Assembly: GCF_024323335.1 (NCBI RefSeq)
Contig: NC_066579.1
Coordinates: 253,573,575-253,637,574 of the forward strand
Length of the DNA stretch: 64,000 nucleotides
Reading direction: 5' to 3'
Source: Lathyrus oleraceus
Taxonomy: Eukaryota > Streptophyta > Magnoliopsida > Fabales > Fabaceae
In this document: piece by piece, positions 11,084 through 22,114 of the stretch
Numbering within the stretch: position 1 is the first letter of the stretch
How the letters are laid out: every line of letters begins with the position of its first letter
Notes under the pieces: generated by a model
What the model was told of the DNA's origin: nothing
The model's database searches: none
The model's input: the letters and a program-made list of their open reading frames with translations, nothing else
Translations under genes and position numbers: made by a program

Positions 11084-12285
11084 TGTAACACCCTTCTAAA
11101 CACCCCAATTTATTATAATTACAATAACAATATATTCATCAGAGTAATTATGCCCCGAAGGGTGTCACACAATCATTTTTTTTCAACGTTCATCATATTA
11201 TCATGTCATGCTCATTTATTCAATTAAAATAAGATTCTTTGCATAATTCGCAGCGGAATAAATTCTACATCAAGTAAAACATGTAACACAATACATGTAA
11301 ATCATTCAACAACCAATAACAACTTAGTTAAAACACCCCCTCCCGATGTTACATCTATCAGAGCATGACCCATAAGAACTACTCTAAACTCCAAGCATTA
11401 GCTTCTACTCGATTCATTTCTCGTTACCTGAAAAATAGGTGTAAGGGTGAGTTCCTCAATCTATAAATAAGCATTATACAACATTATGTAATGTTAAGTA
11501 ATTAACGCATTAAATCACCCTAATCATACTACGCATTCAGCAACAGCAATATCCGTTCCAACAACATACTTAACAGTAGATTCTCGACCACAATCAACAT
11601 CAACAACACAACACACCACCCACATATAATACTGGAATACATCCATTCATATTATATGCCATACATTCATTATGCAATGAGACTCTACACGTGCGGTACC
11701 GACTATTCTTGAACATATAGTTCAAGCTCACCGATCCCTCCGGATACGGCTACTAAGCTCATTAGTTCCACTCATTGAGATCTAATGACTCACTCACTAA
11801 TTCCTCACCATGGGAATTAGCTACAGCCCCGAAGGCTAGACTATGCACACTAATCATCTAGTATGCAAACATCAACAACAACTCCACAATGATTCACTCA
11901 CTAATTCCTCACCATGGGAATTAGCTACAGCCCCGAAGGCTATGCTATGCACGCTAATCATCTAGCAATGCAGCATCAACAACAATTCACAACGGACATA
12001 AGCTCACACATATAAGCCATACAGCAGTCCATTCACAACACAGGCATAATATATACATTCACCTCACTATGCATGCCATCATACATCATCAACACATCAT
12101 TATTATGCAAATCAATTAAACACAGTATTAGCACTCTCTACTAATACTTATACTGCTCACAACAGAGGGGTATAATTCCCTATCACATCATGTACCAACA
12201 TAGTTCAGCTCTCAATTATGTACACCACATTAAATATCCAATTTTTCCACTCTGCCCAACTGGAGGGAGTCAGCGCGAAACTCCT

Positions 12286-12390
12286 TTGCGTCGACGCATG
12301 CAGTCGGCGCATGCCTCACGGGTCAGCGCAAAATCCCTTGCGTCGACGCATGCAGTCGGCGCATGCCTCACGGGTCAGCGCACGCCGACC
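12286..12390. repeat. GC-rich CpG-dense 52-bp tandem repeat, 3' LTR copy
   Basis: Two copies, starting at 12286 and 12338, of a unit opening TTGCGTCGACGCATGCAGTC and containing CTCACGGGTCAGCGCA. Very GC-rich within an AT-rich LTR. Peptides predicted from it are not conserved genes. An identical array is at 18779-18883. Confidence 0.9.
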
Positions 12391-12893
12391 CTATGGTCGA
12401 CCGCTCGCGCGCAGACTCAGATTTTCTGCATTATTCCAGGGTTCTGTCAGCTTACGCAGATCCGGTTTTCCGGCCGTTTCCTCATCTGAAACCATCTCTA
12501 AACATAACAATTTGTTTTGGTAAATTGGTAGTACCGATTCAAGTTTTTGGTTGGGGTTCTTGCCCTAGTCTAACATTCAAGACTCACACAACTACCGATT
12601 CAATTTACAGATTTTACACAGTTTAACCAACATCAATTTCAGCATATACAGTTCCAATTAGGGCTAACTTAACGGCTTATCACTACCCACTACATATTAT
12701 CCCATAATACCCATTAATCGACGATAAACCCCCCTTACTAGAGTTAATCCGGCGATTCTAAGCTTTAGCTTTTCCGTTCTTCAACCGTGCTCTTCAGTTT
12801 TTCTCTTGCCCTTTTTCCTCTTCTCTGCAGCTTCTCAACTTTTCACGTGAAAACCCTTCTGTTCCAAATGAGGCTCTTTTCTCTTATTTCCAA

Positions 12894-12901
12894 CTTATAT
12901 A
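12894..12901 (-). promoter_or_regulatory. TATA box in the E3 3' LTR
   Basis: TATATAAG on the minus strand; the equivalent in the 5' LTR is 19387-19394. AAT microsatellites lie just upstream in transcriptional sense (12908-12955). Confidence 0.5.
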
Positions 12902-13038
12902 TTTTCCAAATAATAATAATAATAATAATAATCCAACAAATAATAATAATAATAAAATTCCCAATTATTTAATTAAATTAATAAATAAATTATTAACTCA
13001 ATTTTAAATAATTGTTTTATTATTATCGGGGTGTTACA

Positions 13039-13052
13039 ACTCTCCCCCACTA
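13039..13052 (-). other. E3 polypurine tract
   Basis: The minus strand reads TAGTGGGGGAGAGT immediately before the 3' LTR start TGTAACACCCC. Confidence 0.85.
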
Positions 13053-13080
13053 AAAGAGTTTTCGTCCTCGAAAACATACC

Positions 13081-16000
13081 TCAAGCGAACAACTCTGGGT
13101 AAGATTCCTTCACCTTACTCTCCAGTTCCCAAGTCACGTTGCCACCTGCTGGTCCTCCCCAAGCTACCTTCACCAAGGCAATCTCTTTACCCCGCAACTG
13201 CTTCAACTCTCGATCCTCGATCCTCATAGGTGATGTTTCAACAGTCAGGTTATCTCTCACCTGTACATCATCTATTTAGATTACATGCGACGGATCATGA
13301 ATATACCTCCTCAACTGAGACACATGAAAAACCTCATGCAAATTCGCAAGCGACGGCGGTAAAGCGACACGATAGGCTACCTCTCCTATCCTTTCTAAAA
13401 TCTGATAAGGACCAATGAATCGAGGTGTCAACTTCTTTGACTTCAAAGCTCGACCAACACCAGTTATCGGAGTAACACGAAGAAACACATGATCTCCCTC
13501 TTGGAACTCAAGTGACTTCCTCCTCTTGTCATGATAACTCTTCTGACGACTCTGAGCAATTCTCATCTTCTCCTGAATCATCTTAATCTTTTCTGTAGTC
13601 TGTTGAACAATCTCTGGTCCAACCACAGCACTCTCACCGGACTCATACCAACATAAAGGTGTCCGACATCGCCTACCATACAAAGCTTCAAACGGTGCCA
13701 TACCAATGCTCGAATGAAAACTATTGTTGTAGGTAAACTCAATCAAAGGCAAATAACAATCCCAAGCACCTCCTTTTTCCAAAACACAAGCCCTCAACAG
13801 ATCCTCTAATGACTGAATCGTCCTCTCAGTCTGACCATCAGTCTGCGGATGATATGCAGAACTCAATCTCAGCTTAGTTCCCAGCGCCCTCTGCAAACTT
13901 TCTCAGAACTTCGATGTAAATCTAGGATCTCTGTCCGAAACAATACTCGACGGAATACCATGCAAACTTACGATCTTCTCAATATACAACTCGGCTAATC
14001 TTTCTAACGGATAATCCATTCTGATCGGAATGAAATGAGCCGATTTCGTCAATCTGTCAACAATCACCCAAATAGCTTCAAAATTCTTACTCGTCCTCGG
14101 TAAACCAGAAACAAAATCCATACTGATACTGTCCCACTTCCACTCTGGAATAGCCAACGGTTGCATTAGTCCAGACGGCTTCTGATGCTCAATCTTCGAC
14201 TTCTGACAAGTCAAACAGGAATACACAAAACTTGCAATTTCTCTTTTCATTCCCGGCCACCAAAATAACTTCTTCAAATCATGATACATCTTCGTAGCTC
14301 CAGGATGGATACTCAAGCCACTACGATGTCCTTCCTCAAGAATACTCTTCTTAAGCTCGGTAACATCCGGAATACACACCCGATTACCAAATTTTAAAAC
14401 ACCATTCTCATCAACTCTGAATTCACCACCTTGACCTTGCTTCACGAGGGTCAACTTATCAACCAAATGCATATCAGATTTCTGACCCTCTCTGATCTCA
14501 TCCAGAATACCACTTGTTAACTTCAACATTCCCAATTTAACACTATTGTGAGTGCCCTCACACACCAAACTCAAGTCTCTGAACTGCTCAATTAGATCCA
14601 ATTCCCTAACCATTAACATAGACATATGTAATGATTTCCGACTCAATGCATCAGCCACTACATTTGCTTTACCTGGATGGTAATTCAAACCAAAATCATA
14701 ATCCTTCAGAAACTCTAACCATCTCCTCTGTCTCATATTCAGCTCTTTCTGATCAAACAAATACTTTAAACTCTTATGGTCACTGAAAACCTCAAATCTT
14801 GATCCATACAAGTAATGCCTCCACAACTTCAAAACAAACACTACAGCTGCCAACTCCAAATCGTGCGTCGGATAGTTCCTTTCATGAACCCTCAGCTGTC
14901 TCGAAGCATAAGCTATAACCTGCTTATTCTGCATCAATACACCACCTAAACCCAACAAGGAAGCATCACAGTAAACCTCAAATGGTTCCGACGAACTCGG
15001 TAATATCAAAATAGGAGCAGTAGTCAACCTTCTCTTTAACTCTTGGAAACCTTCTTCACATTTCGAGTCCCAAACAAACGCTTTCCCCTTTCTAGTCAAC
15101 ATCGTCAACGGTAACGCCAACTTAGAAAATCCCTCAATGAACTTCCTATAGTAACCAGCCAATCCAAGGAAACTTCGAATCTCAGCCACAGACTTAGGAG
15201 CTTCCCACTTAGCTACCGCTTCTATCTTAGAAGGATCCACAGCAACACCACCTCTTGAAATCACATGACCAAGAAAACTAACTTCTTCTAACCAAAATTC
15301 ACACTTAGAGAGTTTAGCAAATAACTTCTTGTCTCGTAGAACTTCCAACACCACTCTCAAATGCTCAGCATGTTCTTCTTTAGATTTCGAATACACCAAA
15401 ATGTCATCAATAAACACCACAACAAACTGATCTAGATACGGATGAAAAATCCTATTCATATACTCCATAAATACTCCAGGCGCATTAGTCACACCAAACG
15501 GCATTACAGAATACTCATAATGTCCATACCTTGTCCTGAAAGCAGTCTTCTGAATGTCCTCCGTTTTCACACGTATCTGATGATACCCAGACCTCAAATC
15601 TATCTTGCTGAACACGCTCGCACCAACCAACTGATCCATCAGATCATCAATCCTCGGCAAAGGATACCGATTCTTGATCGTCACTTTATTCAGTTGCCTG
15701 TAGTCCACACACAACCTCATCGTACCTTCTTTCTTCTTAACCAACAACACTGGTGCACCCCACGGTGACACACTCGGACGAATAAATTGCTTATCCAACA
15801 GATCTTCCAGCTGACTCTTCAATTCAGCTAACTCAACAGCAGACATACGATACAGAGCCATCGATATCGGTCTAGTACCAGGTACCAAATCAATCGAGAA
15901 CTCAACTTCACGCTCTGGCGGCAATTCATTCACCTCTTCCGGAAATACATCAGGAAAATCACACACCACTGCTAGATCACGAATCACCAGTTTATCTTTA

Positions 16001-17451
16001 GCCTCTAAAGTTGCCAACAGCATAAACAACTCTGCCCCATCTGCTACTTCCTCATTCACCTGCCTAGCTGATAGAAACAAATCCTTTCCTTCCTCAACCT
16101 CAGGAAATATCACAGTCTTATCAAAACAATTGATAGAAACTCGGTTAAACACCAACCAGTTCATACCCAAGATAACACCGATCTGCACTAATGGAAGACA
16201 CACAAGGTCTATCCCAAAGTCTCTACCAAAAATACTCAAAGGACAACTCAAACAAACCGAAGTAGTAGTCACTGAACCCTTCGCAGGAGTATCAATCACC
16301 ATACTTCCATGCATCTCAGATATCTCTAACTTAAGTTTCACAGCACAATCCAACGATATAAAAGAATGAGTTGCACCTGTGTCAATAATAGCTACAAGAG
16401 GAAAGCCATTAATATAACACGTACCTCTGATCAAACGATCATCTGCAGAAGCCTCAGAACCTGATAGAGCAAAAACCTTGCCTCCTGACTGATTCTCCTT
16501 CTTCGGCTTAGGACACTGTGGACTGATATGACCCAACTCTCCACAGTTGAAACAAGTTACAGTCTTCAACCGACACTCTGCAGCCAAATGACCACCCTTG
16601 CCACACTTGAAACACTTCATCTCAGCACTGGTACACTCATGAACACGATGTCCAGCCCGACCACACCTGTAACACTTAACAGGAGCACTAGAGTCTCCCC
16701 CACTAGGCCTCTTCATCCCACTCTGCTTCTGAAAACCTCTGCCAGCTGCATACGGTTTTCCACGATCCATCTGATTCTTACCCTTCCTATCAACCCTCTG
16801 CTGATAGCTCTCAGCTCTAGCCTTGGAATCCTGTTCAAAAATTCTGCAACAGTCAACCAAGTCAGAAAACACTCTGATCCTCTGATATCCAATAGCTTGT
16901 TTGATCTCAGGACGCAACCCGTTCTCAAACTTCACACATTTCGAAAATTCTCCAGCAGCATCATTATAGGGAGTATAGTACTTTGACAGCTCGGTGAACT
17001 TCGCAGCATACTCAGTAACAGTCCGGTTACCCTGCTTCAATTCCAAGAATTCTATCTCTTTCTTTCCTCTGACATCCTCGGGAAAATACTTCCTCAGAAA
17101 TCTCTCTCTGAACACAGCCCAAGTAATCTCAGCATTCCCAGCGGATTCCAACTCGGTGCGGGTAGCAACCCACCAATCATCAGCTTCCTCTGACAGCATA
17201 TGTGTACCGAACCTGACCTTCTGGTTATCAGCACACTCAGTTACTCTGAAGATCCTCTCGATCTCCTTCAACCACTTCTGAGCGCCATCTGGATCGTATG
17301 CTCCCTTAAACATTGGAGGATTGTTCTTCTGGAACTCACTCAACTGACGAGCAGCTCCCATTCCCATAACATTTGGATTCCCTCCAAGTACTCCAGCCAG
17401 CATACCCAGAGCCTCAGCAATCGCAGCATCATCTCTACCTCTTCCAGCCAT
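13081..17451 (-). pseudogene. E3 gag-pol polyprotein with two nonsense codons
   Basis: One continuous frame of 1457 codons from ATG at 17451 to the stop at 13081. Gag occupies roughly residues 1-250, followed by three CCHC knuckles (starts near residues 258, 279 and 298: [27 protein letters not shown]). Then come protease ([10 protein letters not shown], near 356), RT (CVDYRQLNK, active site FIDDILVYS near 681), RNase H (VYCDAS), and integrase with its zinc finger and core ([15 protein letters not shown]). A TGA at 13903-13905 sits after FTSKF where Trp is usual. A TAA at 13276-13278 follows PSHVI where Gln is usual. The tail after it (VAWGGPAGGNVTWELES) is the chromodomain-like end. No frameshift is seen. 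Confidence 0.9.
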
Positions 17452-17560
17452 CTCTATTCTGAAAACCCAACAAGCTAAAACAATAAGTACTGATAGGGTT
17501 ACACAACACCTATTCCGTACAGGGGAAACAGAATAATTACGACTCGACTCGACCGACTAT

Positions 17561-17572
17561 GCTCTGATACCA
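17561..17572 (-). other. E3 primer binding site (initiator tRNA-Met)
   Basis: The minus strand reads TGGTATCAGAGC four bases inside the 5' LTR end, a perfect match to the common plant site. Confidence 0.9.
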
Positions 17573-18778
17573 CTAATGTAACACCCTTCTAAACACCCCA
17601 ATTTATTATAATTACAATAACAATATATTCATCAGAGTAATTATGCCCCGAAGGGTGTCACACAATCATTTTTTTTCAACGTTCATCATATTATCATGTC
17701 ATGCTCATTTATTCAATTAAAATAAGATTCTTTGCATAATTCGCAGCGGAATAAATTCTACATCAAGTAAAACATGTAACACAATACATGTAAATCATTC
17801 AACAACCAATAACAACTTAGTTAAAACACCCCCTCCCGATGTTACATCTATCAGAGCATGACCCATAAGAACTACTCTAAACTCCAAGCATTAGCTTCTA
17901 CTCGATTCATTTCTCGTTACCTGAAAAATAGGTGTAAGGGTGAGTTCCTCAATCTATAAATAAGCATTATACAACATTATGTAATGTTAAGTAATTAACG
18001 CATTAAATCACCCTAATCATACTACGCATTCAGCAACAGCAATATCCGTTCCAACAACATACTTAACAGTAGATTCTCGACCACAATCAACATCAACAAC
18101 ACAACACACCACCCACATATAATACTGGAATACATCCATTCATATTATATGCCATACATTCATTATGCAATGAGACTCTACACGTGCGGTACCGACTATT
18201 CTTGAACATATAGTTCAAGCTCACCGATCCCTCCGGATACGGCTACTAAGCTCATTAGTTCCACTCATTGAGATCTAATGACTCACTCACTAATTCCTCA
18301 CCATGGGAATTAGCTACAGCCCCGAAGGCTAGACTATGCACACTAATCATCTAGTATGCAAACATCAACAACAACTCCACAATGATTCACTCACTAATTC
18401 CTCACCATGGGAATTAGCTACAGCCCCGAAGGCTATGCTATGCACGCTAATCATCTAGCAATGCAGCATCAACAACAATTCACAACGGACATAAGCTCAC
18501 ACATATAAGCCATACAGCAGTCCATTCACAACACAGGCATAATATATACATTCACCTCACTATGCATGCCATCATACATCATCAACACATCATTATTATG
18601 CAAATCAATTAAACACAGTATTAGCACTCTCTACTAATACTTATACTGCTCACAACAGAGGGGTATAATTCCCTATCACATCATGTACCAACATAGTTCA
18701 GCTCTCAATTATGTACACCACATTAAATATCCAATTTTTCCACTCTGCCCAACTGGAGGGAGTCAGCGCGAAACTCCT

Positions 18779-18883
18779 TTGCGTCGACGCATGCAGTCGG
18801 CGCATGCCTCACGGGTCAGCGCAAAATCCCTTGCGTCGACGCATGCAGTCGGCGCATGCCTCACGGGTCAGCGCACGCCGACC
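18779..18883. repeat. GC-rich CpG-dense 52-bp tandem repeat, 5' LTR copy
   Basis: Same array as 12286-12390, shifted by 6493, with no difference seen. Confidence 0.9.
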
Positions 18884-19386
18884 CTATGGTCGACCGCTCG
18901 CGCGCAGACTCAGATTTTCTGCATTATTCCAGGGTTCTGTCAGCTTACGCAGATCCGGTTTTCCGGCCGTTTCCTCATCTGAAACCATCTCTAAACATAA
19001 CAATTTGTTTTGGTAAATTGGTAGTACCGATTCAAGTTTTTGGTTGGGGTTCTTGCCCTAGTCTAACATTCAAGACTCACACAACTACCGATTCAATTTA
19101 CAGATTTTACACAGTTTAACCAACATCAATTTCAGCATATACAGTTCCAATTAGGGCTAACTTAACGGCTTATCACTACCCACTACATATTATCCCATAA
19201 TACCCATTAATCGACGATAAACCCCCCTTACTAGAGTTAATCCGGCGATTCTAAGCTTTAGCTTTTCCGTTCTTCAACCGTGCTCTTCAGTTTTTCTCTT
19301 GCCCTTTTTCCTCTTCTCTGCAGCTTCTCAACTTTTCACGTGAAAACCCTTCTGTTCCAAATGAGGCTCTTTTCTCTTATTTCCAA

Positions 19387-19394
19387 CTTATATA
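19387..19394 (-). promoter_or_regulatory. TATA box of the E3 5' LTR
   Basis: TATATAAG on the minus strand, with the leader running through the pyrimidine-rich 19270-19360 region toward gag. Confidence 0.55.
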
Positions 19395-19531
19395 TTTTCC
19401 AAATAATAATAATAATAATAATAATCCAACAAATAATAATAATAATAAAATTCCCAATTATTTAATTAAATTAATAAATAAATTATTAACTCAATTTTAA
19501 ATAATTGTTTTATTATTATCGGGGTGTTACA

Positions 19532-19536
19532 CCCTA
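19532..19536. repeat. Target site duplication of E3, right copy
   Basis: CCCTA, matching 11079-11083. Confidence 0.92.
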
Positions 19537-19801
19537 TGCCAGCCCGGGATTTGTTGTCTTCCAGCTTAATCATTTGTCCTAAACTGGTAGTTGTACCATG
19601 CTCAATGGCCAACTTAGCATCATTGTAGGATACAAATGAAGAAGTTCCTTTCTTAGTAGGTTCAACAATAGATAAAGCTTAGAGCGGCGTTCCAACTTCA
19701 TCCTCAGCATCTATGTAAGAAAATGAAGATAAATGGCTAACCAGGAGAGCCTTCTCTTCCCCTACCACCACCAGCTTCTTGTTCTTGACAAATTTCAGTT
19801 T
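19537..19801 (-). pseudogene. E1 protease-RT linker exon, part 5' of the E3 insertion
   Basis: Continues in frame after the protease block: KFVKNKKLVVVGEEKALLV, a stop codon near 19680, then EPTKKGTSSFVSYNDAKLA and EDNKSRAGIG at the E3 border. The frame resumes at 11083 beyond E3. Confidence 0.75.
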
Positions 19802-20731
19802 CTAGTGTAGGGTGAATGTCACGGCGCCAGCCTCGTGAATCCATGGTCTGCCCAACAAACAGCTATATGATGGATGGATATCCATGACCTGAAAAGTGAT
19901 ATGGAAATCACTTGGTCCGATCTTGACTGGGAGTTTAACCTCTCCAATCACAATTTTGCGGGACCCATCAAAAGCTTTAACCACTACTCCACTCTGCCTC
20001 ATGGGAGGCCTCTGGTATGACAATCTAGCGAGAGTGGATTTCGGCAACACATTCAGTGATGATCCAGTGTTCACCAGCATATTAGACATGGCATCATCCT
20101 TGCAGCTTATAGAGATGTGTAGTGCCAAATTATGGTCTCTTCCCTCCTCAGGGAGATCAACATCACAAAAACTCAAATTGTTACAAGCGGTAATATTTGC
20201 AACAATACTGTCAAACTGTTCTATTGTGACGTCATGGTCTACATACGCCACATCCAACACCTTCTGCAGAGTTTCACGGTGTGGTTCCGAATTCATCAAC
20301 AAAGATAACACAAAGATCTTTGATGGCGTCTGTAGAAGTTGATCTACAATATTGTATTCACTCCTTTTGATGAGCCTCAACATCTCATCACAGTCTTCTT
20401 TCACAGTGCCACTCTGGCCAGCAGAGACAGGAGTTTTCACAACAGAGGCAGGTTTATTGGCAACAAGTTCCGGATTCGGAGCATTAACAGCATTCCCAAC
20501 CGGGCGCACAACATAGTCAGCAACATCAGCCCTTCGGACATCAGCTTGAGGTTTTGGCGGAGCCGAGAAAACACGACCGCTACGGGTCAGGCCGCTGACA
20601 TCGACAATATTAACAACAGAAGTAGAGGGAAGGGGCACCTCCTTCCCATCCTCCAATGCCACAGCATTGTAGCGATAGGGAACCGCTTTATCAGAAGAGT
20701 ATGGCACAGGGCCAACTGGTTTAATAATCAA
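19802..20731 (-). pseudogene. E1 aspartic protease region, active-site Asp changed to Asn
   Basis: An open stretch of 309 codons. The N-terminal part is a variable linker (PVGPVPYSSDKAVPYRYNAV, SGLTRSGRVFS). The C-terminal part is the retropepsin-like fold: LHISISCKDDAMSNMLVNTGSSLNVLPK would normally carry DTGSS, but codon 20071-20069 is AAC (Asn), followed later by VMDIHPSYSCLLGRPWIH. Loss of the catalytic Asp should abolish processing. A GAC to AAC change is a single transition. Neighbouring gag and RT are also broken. Confidence 0.8.
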
Positions 20732-22114
20732 AGAGGGAGAATCCTTCTGCTTGCTACCATCATATCAGATGACAACGGGATCAGGGATCCGAAATACCAG
20801 AGATATCACATTGACTTCATCATCATCAGTAACATCTTGATTCTAAAGTATCTCAATTACTCCTTCATCCAGCATTTCTTGGATGTCTTTACGAACTTGG
20901 CGATATCCCCTTAGATTGAAAATGCAAACTCAACATCTGTCATGGTCGTGCTCGTAGTGACTGTATTCACACAACAGTCTGTGCATCTTGACCAATAATT
21001 GTCGAATATGGCTGGCATATTTGACTTTATATTTACCAAGGCAGCCCTGGACCATGTTGACAGAGGATTTCCCATGCTCGGGAAATGGGTTCTTCTTCAT
21101 ATTGGGACCTACGTTCTCAAAACACAAGATACCACATCTCACAAGGTCTTGAACCTTGGTCTTCAGTGGATAACAGTTTTCCACGCCGTATCCGGGAGCA
21201 CCAGAATGATAAACACAGTATAGCTCGGGCTTATACCACCTTTGAGGGTTGGTAGGTATAGCCGGTGGGTCTCGTGGAGTAATCAATTTCCTCTCTATCA
21301 AAGAGGGATACAATTCTGCATAGGTCATAGGAATAGGATCAAAGGTGACCCTCTTCCTCTCATAGCTTGTACTAGTTTGATTGTTGTTTCGAGGCTGGTA
21401 GGCCTGCTGTTGAGGACGGTGATGTTGTTGTTGATATTGTTGATGTTGCTGTTGCTGGTTATTATTGTGATGCTGATATTGCTGGTTTTCTCTGAAAACA
21501 GGTGCTATGTGAGCCACCTGATGTTGATTACCGGCAAGACGCATGGCCTTCCTCCTTACTGAGGGTCTTCTTGGTTTAATATGGGAGGTCACAACATGTG
21601 CCTCACCATCTTTCTTCTTTCCAAACGCCCCATATCGTTTGGCAGAAGAGCCTTCTTCTTTGGTCAGGCTCCCTTCCCTGACTCCTTCCTCCAGACGCAT
21701 TCCCATGTTCACCATCTCGGTGAAATCAAAAGGAGCACTGGAAATCATCTGCTCATAGTAAAATGAGCTCAAGGTCTTCAGGAAGATCTTGGTCATTTCT
21801 TTCTCTTCCAGCGGAGGCACAATCTGTGCTGCTAGCTCTCGCCACCTTTAGGCGTACTCTTTGAAAGTTTCCTTATCCTTCTGGGACATGGCCTTCAATT
21901 GATCCCTATCGGGAGCCATATCCATATTATACTTGTACTGCTTGATGAAGGCTTCACCAAGGTCATTGAAGGATCGGATGTTCGCGTTGTCCAAGCCCAT
22001 ATATCATCTCAGGGCAGCACTGAAAAATCTGTCCTAGAAGTAGTGAATAAGAAGTTGATCATTGTCGGTCTGTGTCAATATCTACCTTGTATACATGACC
22101 AGGTGGCTGAGAGG
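20732..22114 (-). pseudogene. E1 gag, C-terminal part beyond the E5 insertion
   Basis: From the E5 border the frame reads SHLVMYTR, a stop, TQTDNDQLLIHYF, a stop, YMGLDNANIRSFND, then IKQYKYNMDMAPDRDQLKAMSQKDKETFKEYA and another stop. The longest open part is 21820-20930: PPLEEKEMTKIFLKTL, a glutamine/histidine-rich stretch (about 21350-21480 on the plus strand) and the knuckle-like CVYHSGAPGYGVENC. A shift near 20930 leads into the protease frame. The stops sit mostly at Gln and Trp positions. This is the Ogre capsid/nucleocapsid protein. Confidence 0.8.
22110..22114. repeat. Target site duplication of E5, left copy
   Basis: AGAGG, identical to 29235-29239 on the other side of E5. Removing E5 and one copy rejoins the E1 gag frame. 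Confidence 0.88.

Larger units (their letters stand above)
11084..13038 (-). mobile_element. E3 3' LTR
   Basis: Bounded by TG and CA on the plus strand (TGTAACACCC ... GGGTGTTACA). Matches 17577-19531 base for base wherever I compared it. It carries a TATATAAG box (12894-12901), a duplicated block of about 95 bp near 11790-11970, a GC-rich tandem repeat and AAT microsatellites. Confidence 0.93.
11084..19531 (-). mobile_element. E3: complete Tekay/Del-like Ty3/gypsy chromovirus (8448 bp)
   Basis: Two LTRs of 1955 bp that look identical by eye (offset 6493), the perfect target duplication CCCTA, PBS TGGTATCAGAGC, a polypurine tract, and one long gag-pol frame ending in a short chromodomain-like tail. 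It is inserted in the same orientation into the protease-RT linker of E1. Identical LTRs mean a recent insertion. Gag-pol is interrupted by two in-frame stop codons (13903 and 13276), so the copy itself could move only with help. The Tekay/Del assignment rests on integrase and tail motifs. Confidence 0.92.
17577..19531 (-). mobile_element. E3 5' LTR
   Basis: 1955 bp, identical by eye to 11084-13038. All four peptides predicted from each copy match residue for residue. It drives transcription leftward from TATATAAG at 19387-19394. Confidence 0.93.

Noticed and set aside
12190..12626. Three overlapping plus-strand frames of 87-101 codons in the E3 LTR (repeated at 18683-19119)
   Set aside because: They read through the GC-rich tandem repeat, are antisense to the element, overlap in different frames and resemble no protein family I know.
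15442..17478. Plus-strand frames across the E3 gag-pol region
   Set aside because: They are shadows on the strand opposite to a clear polyprotein.
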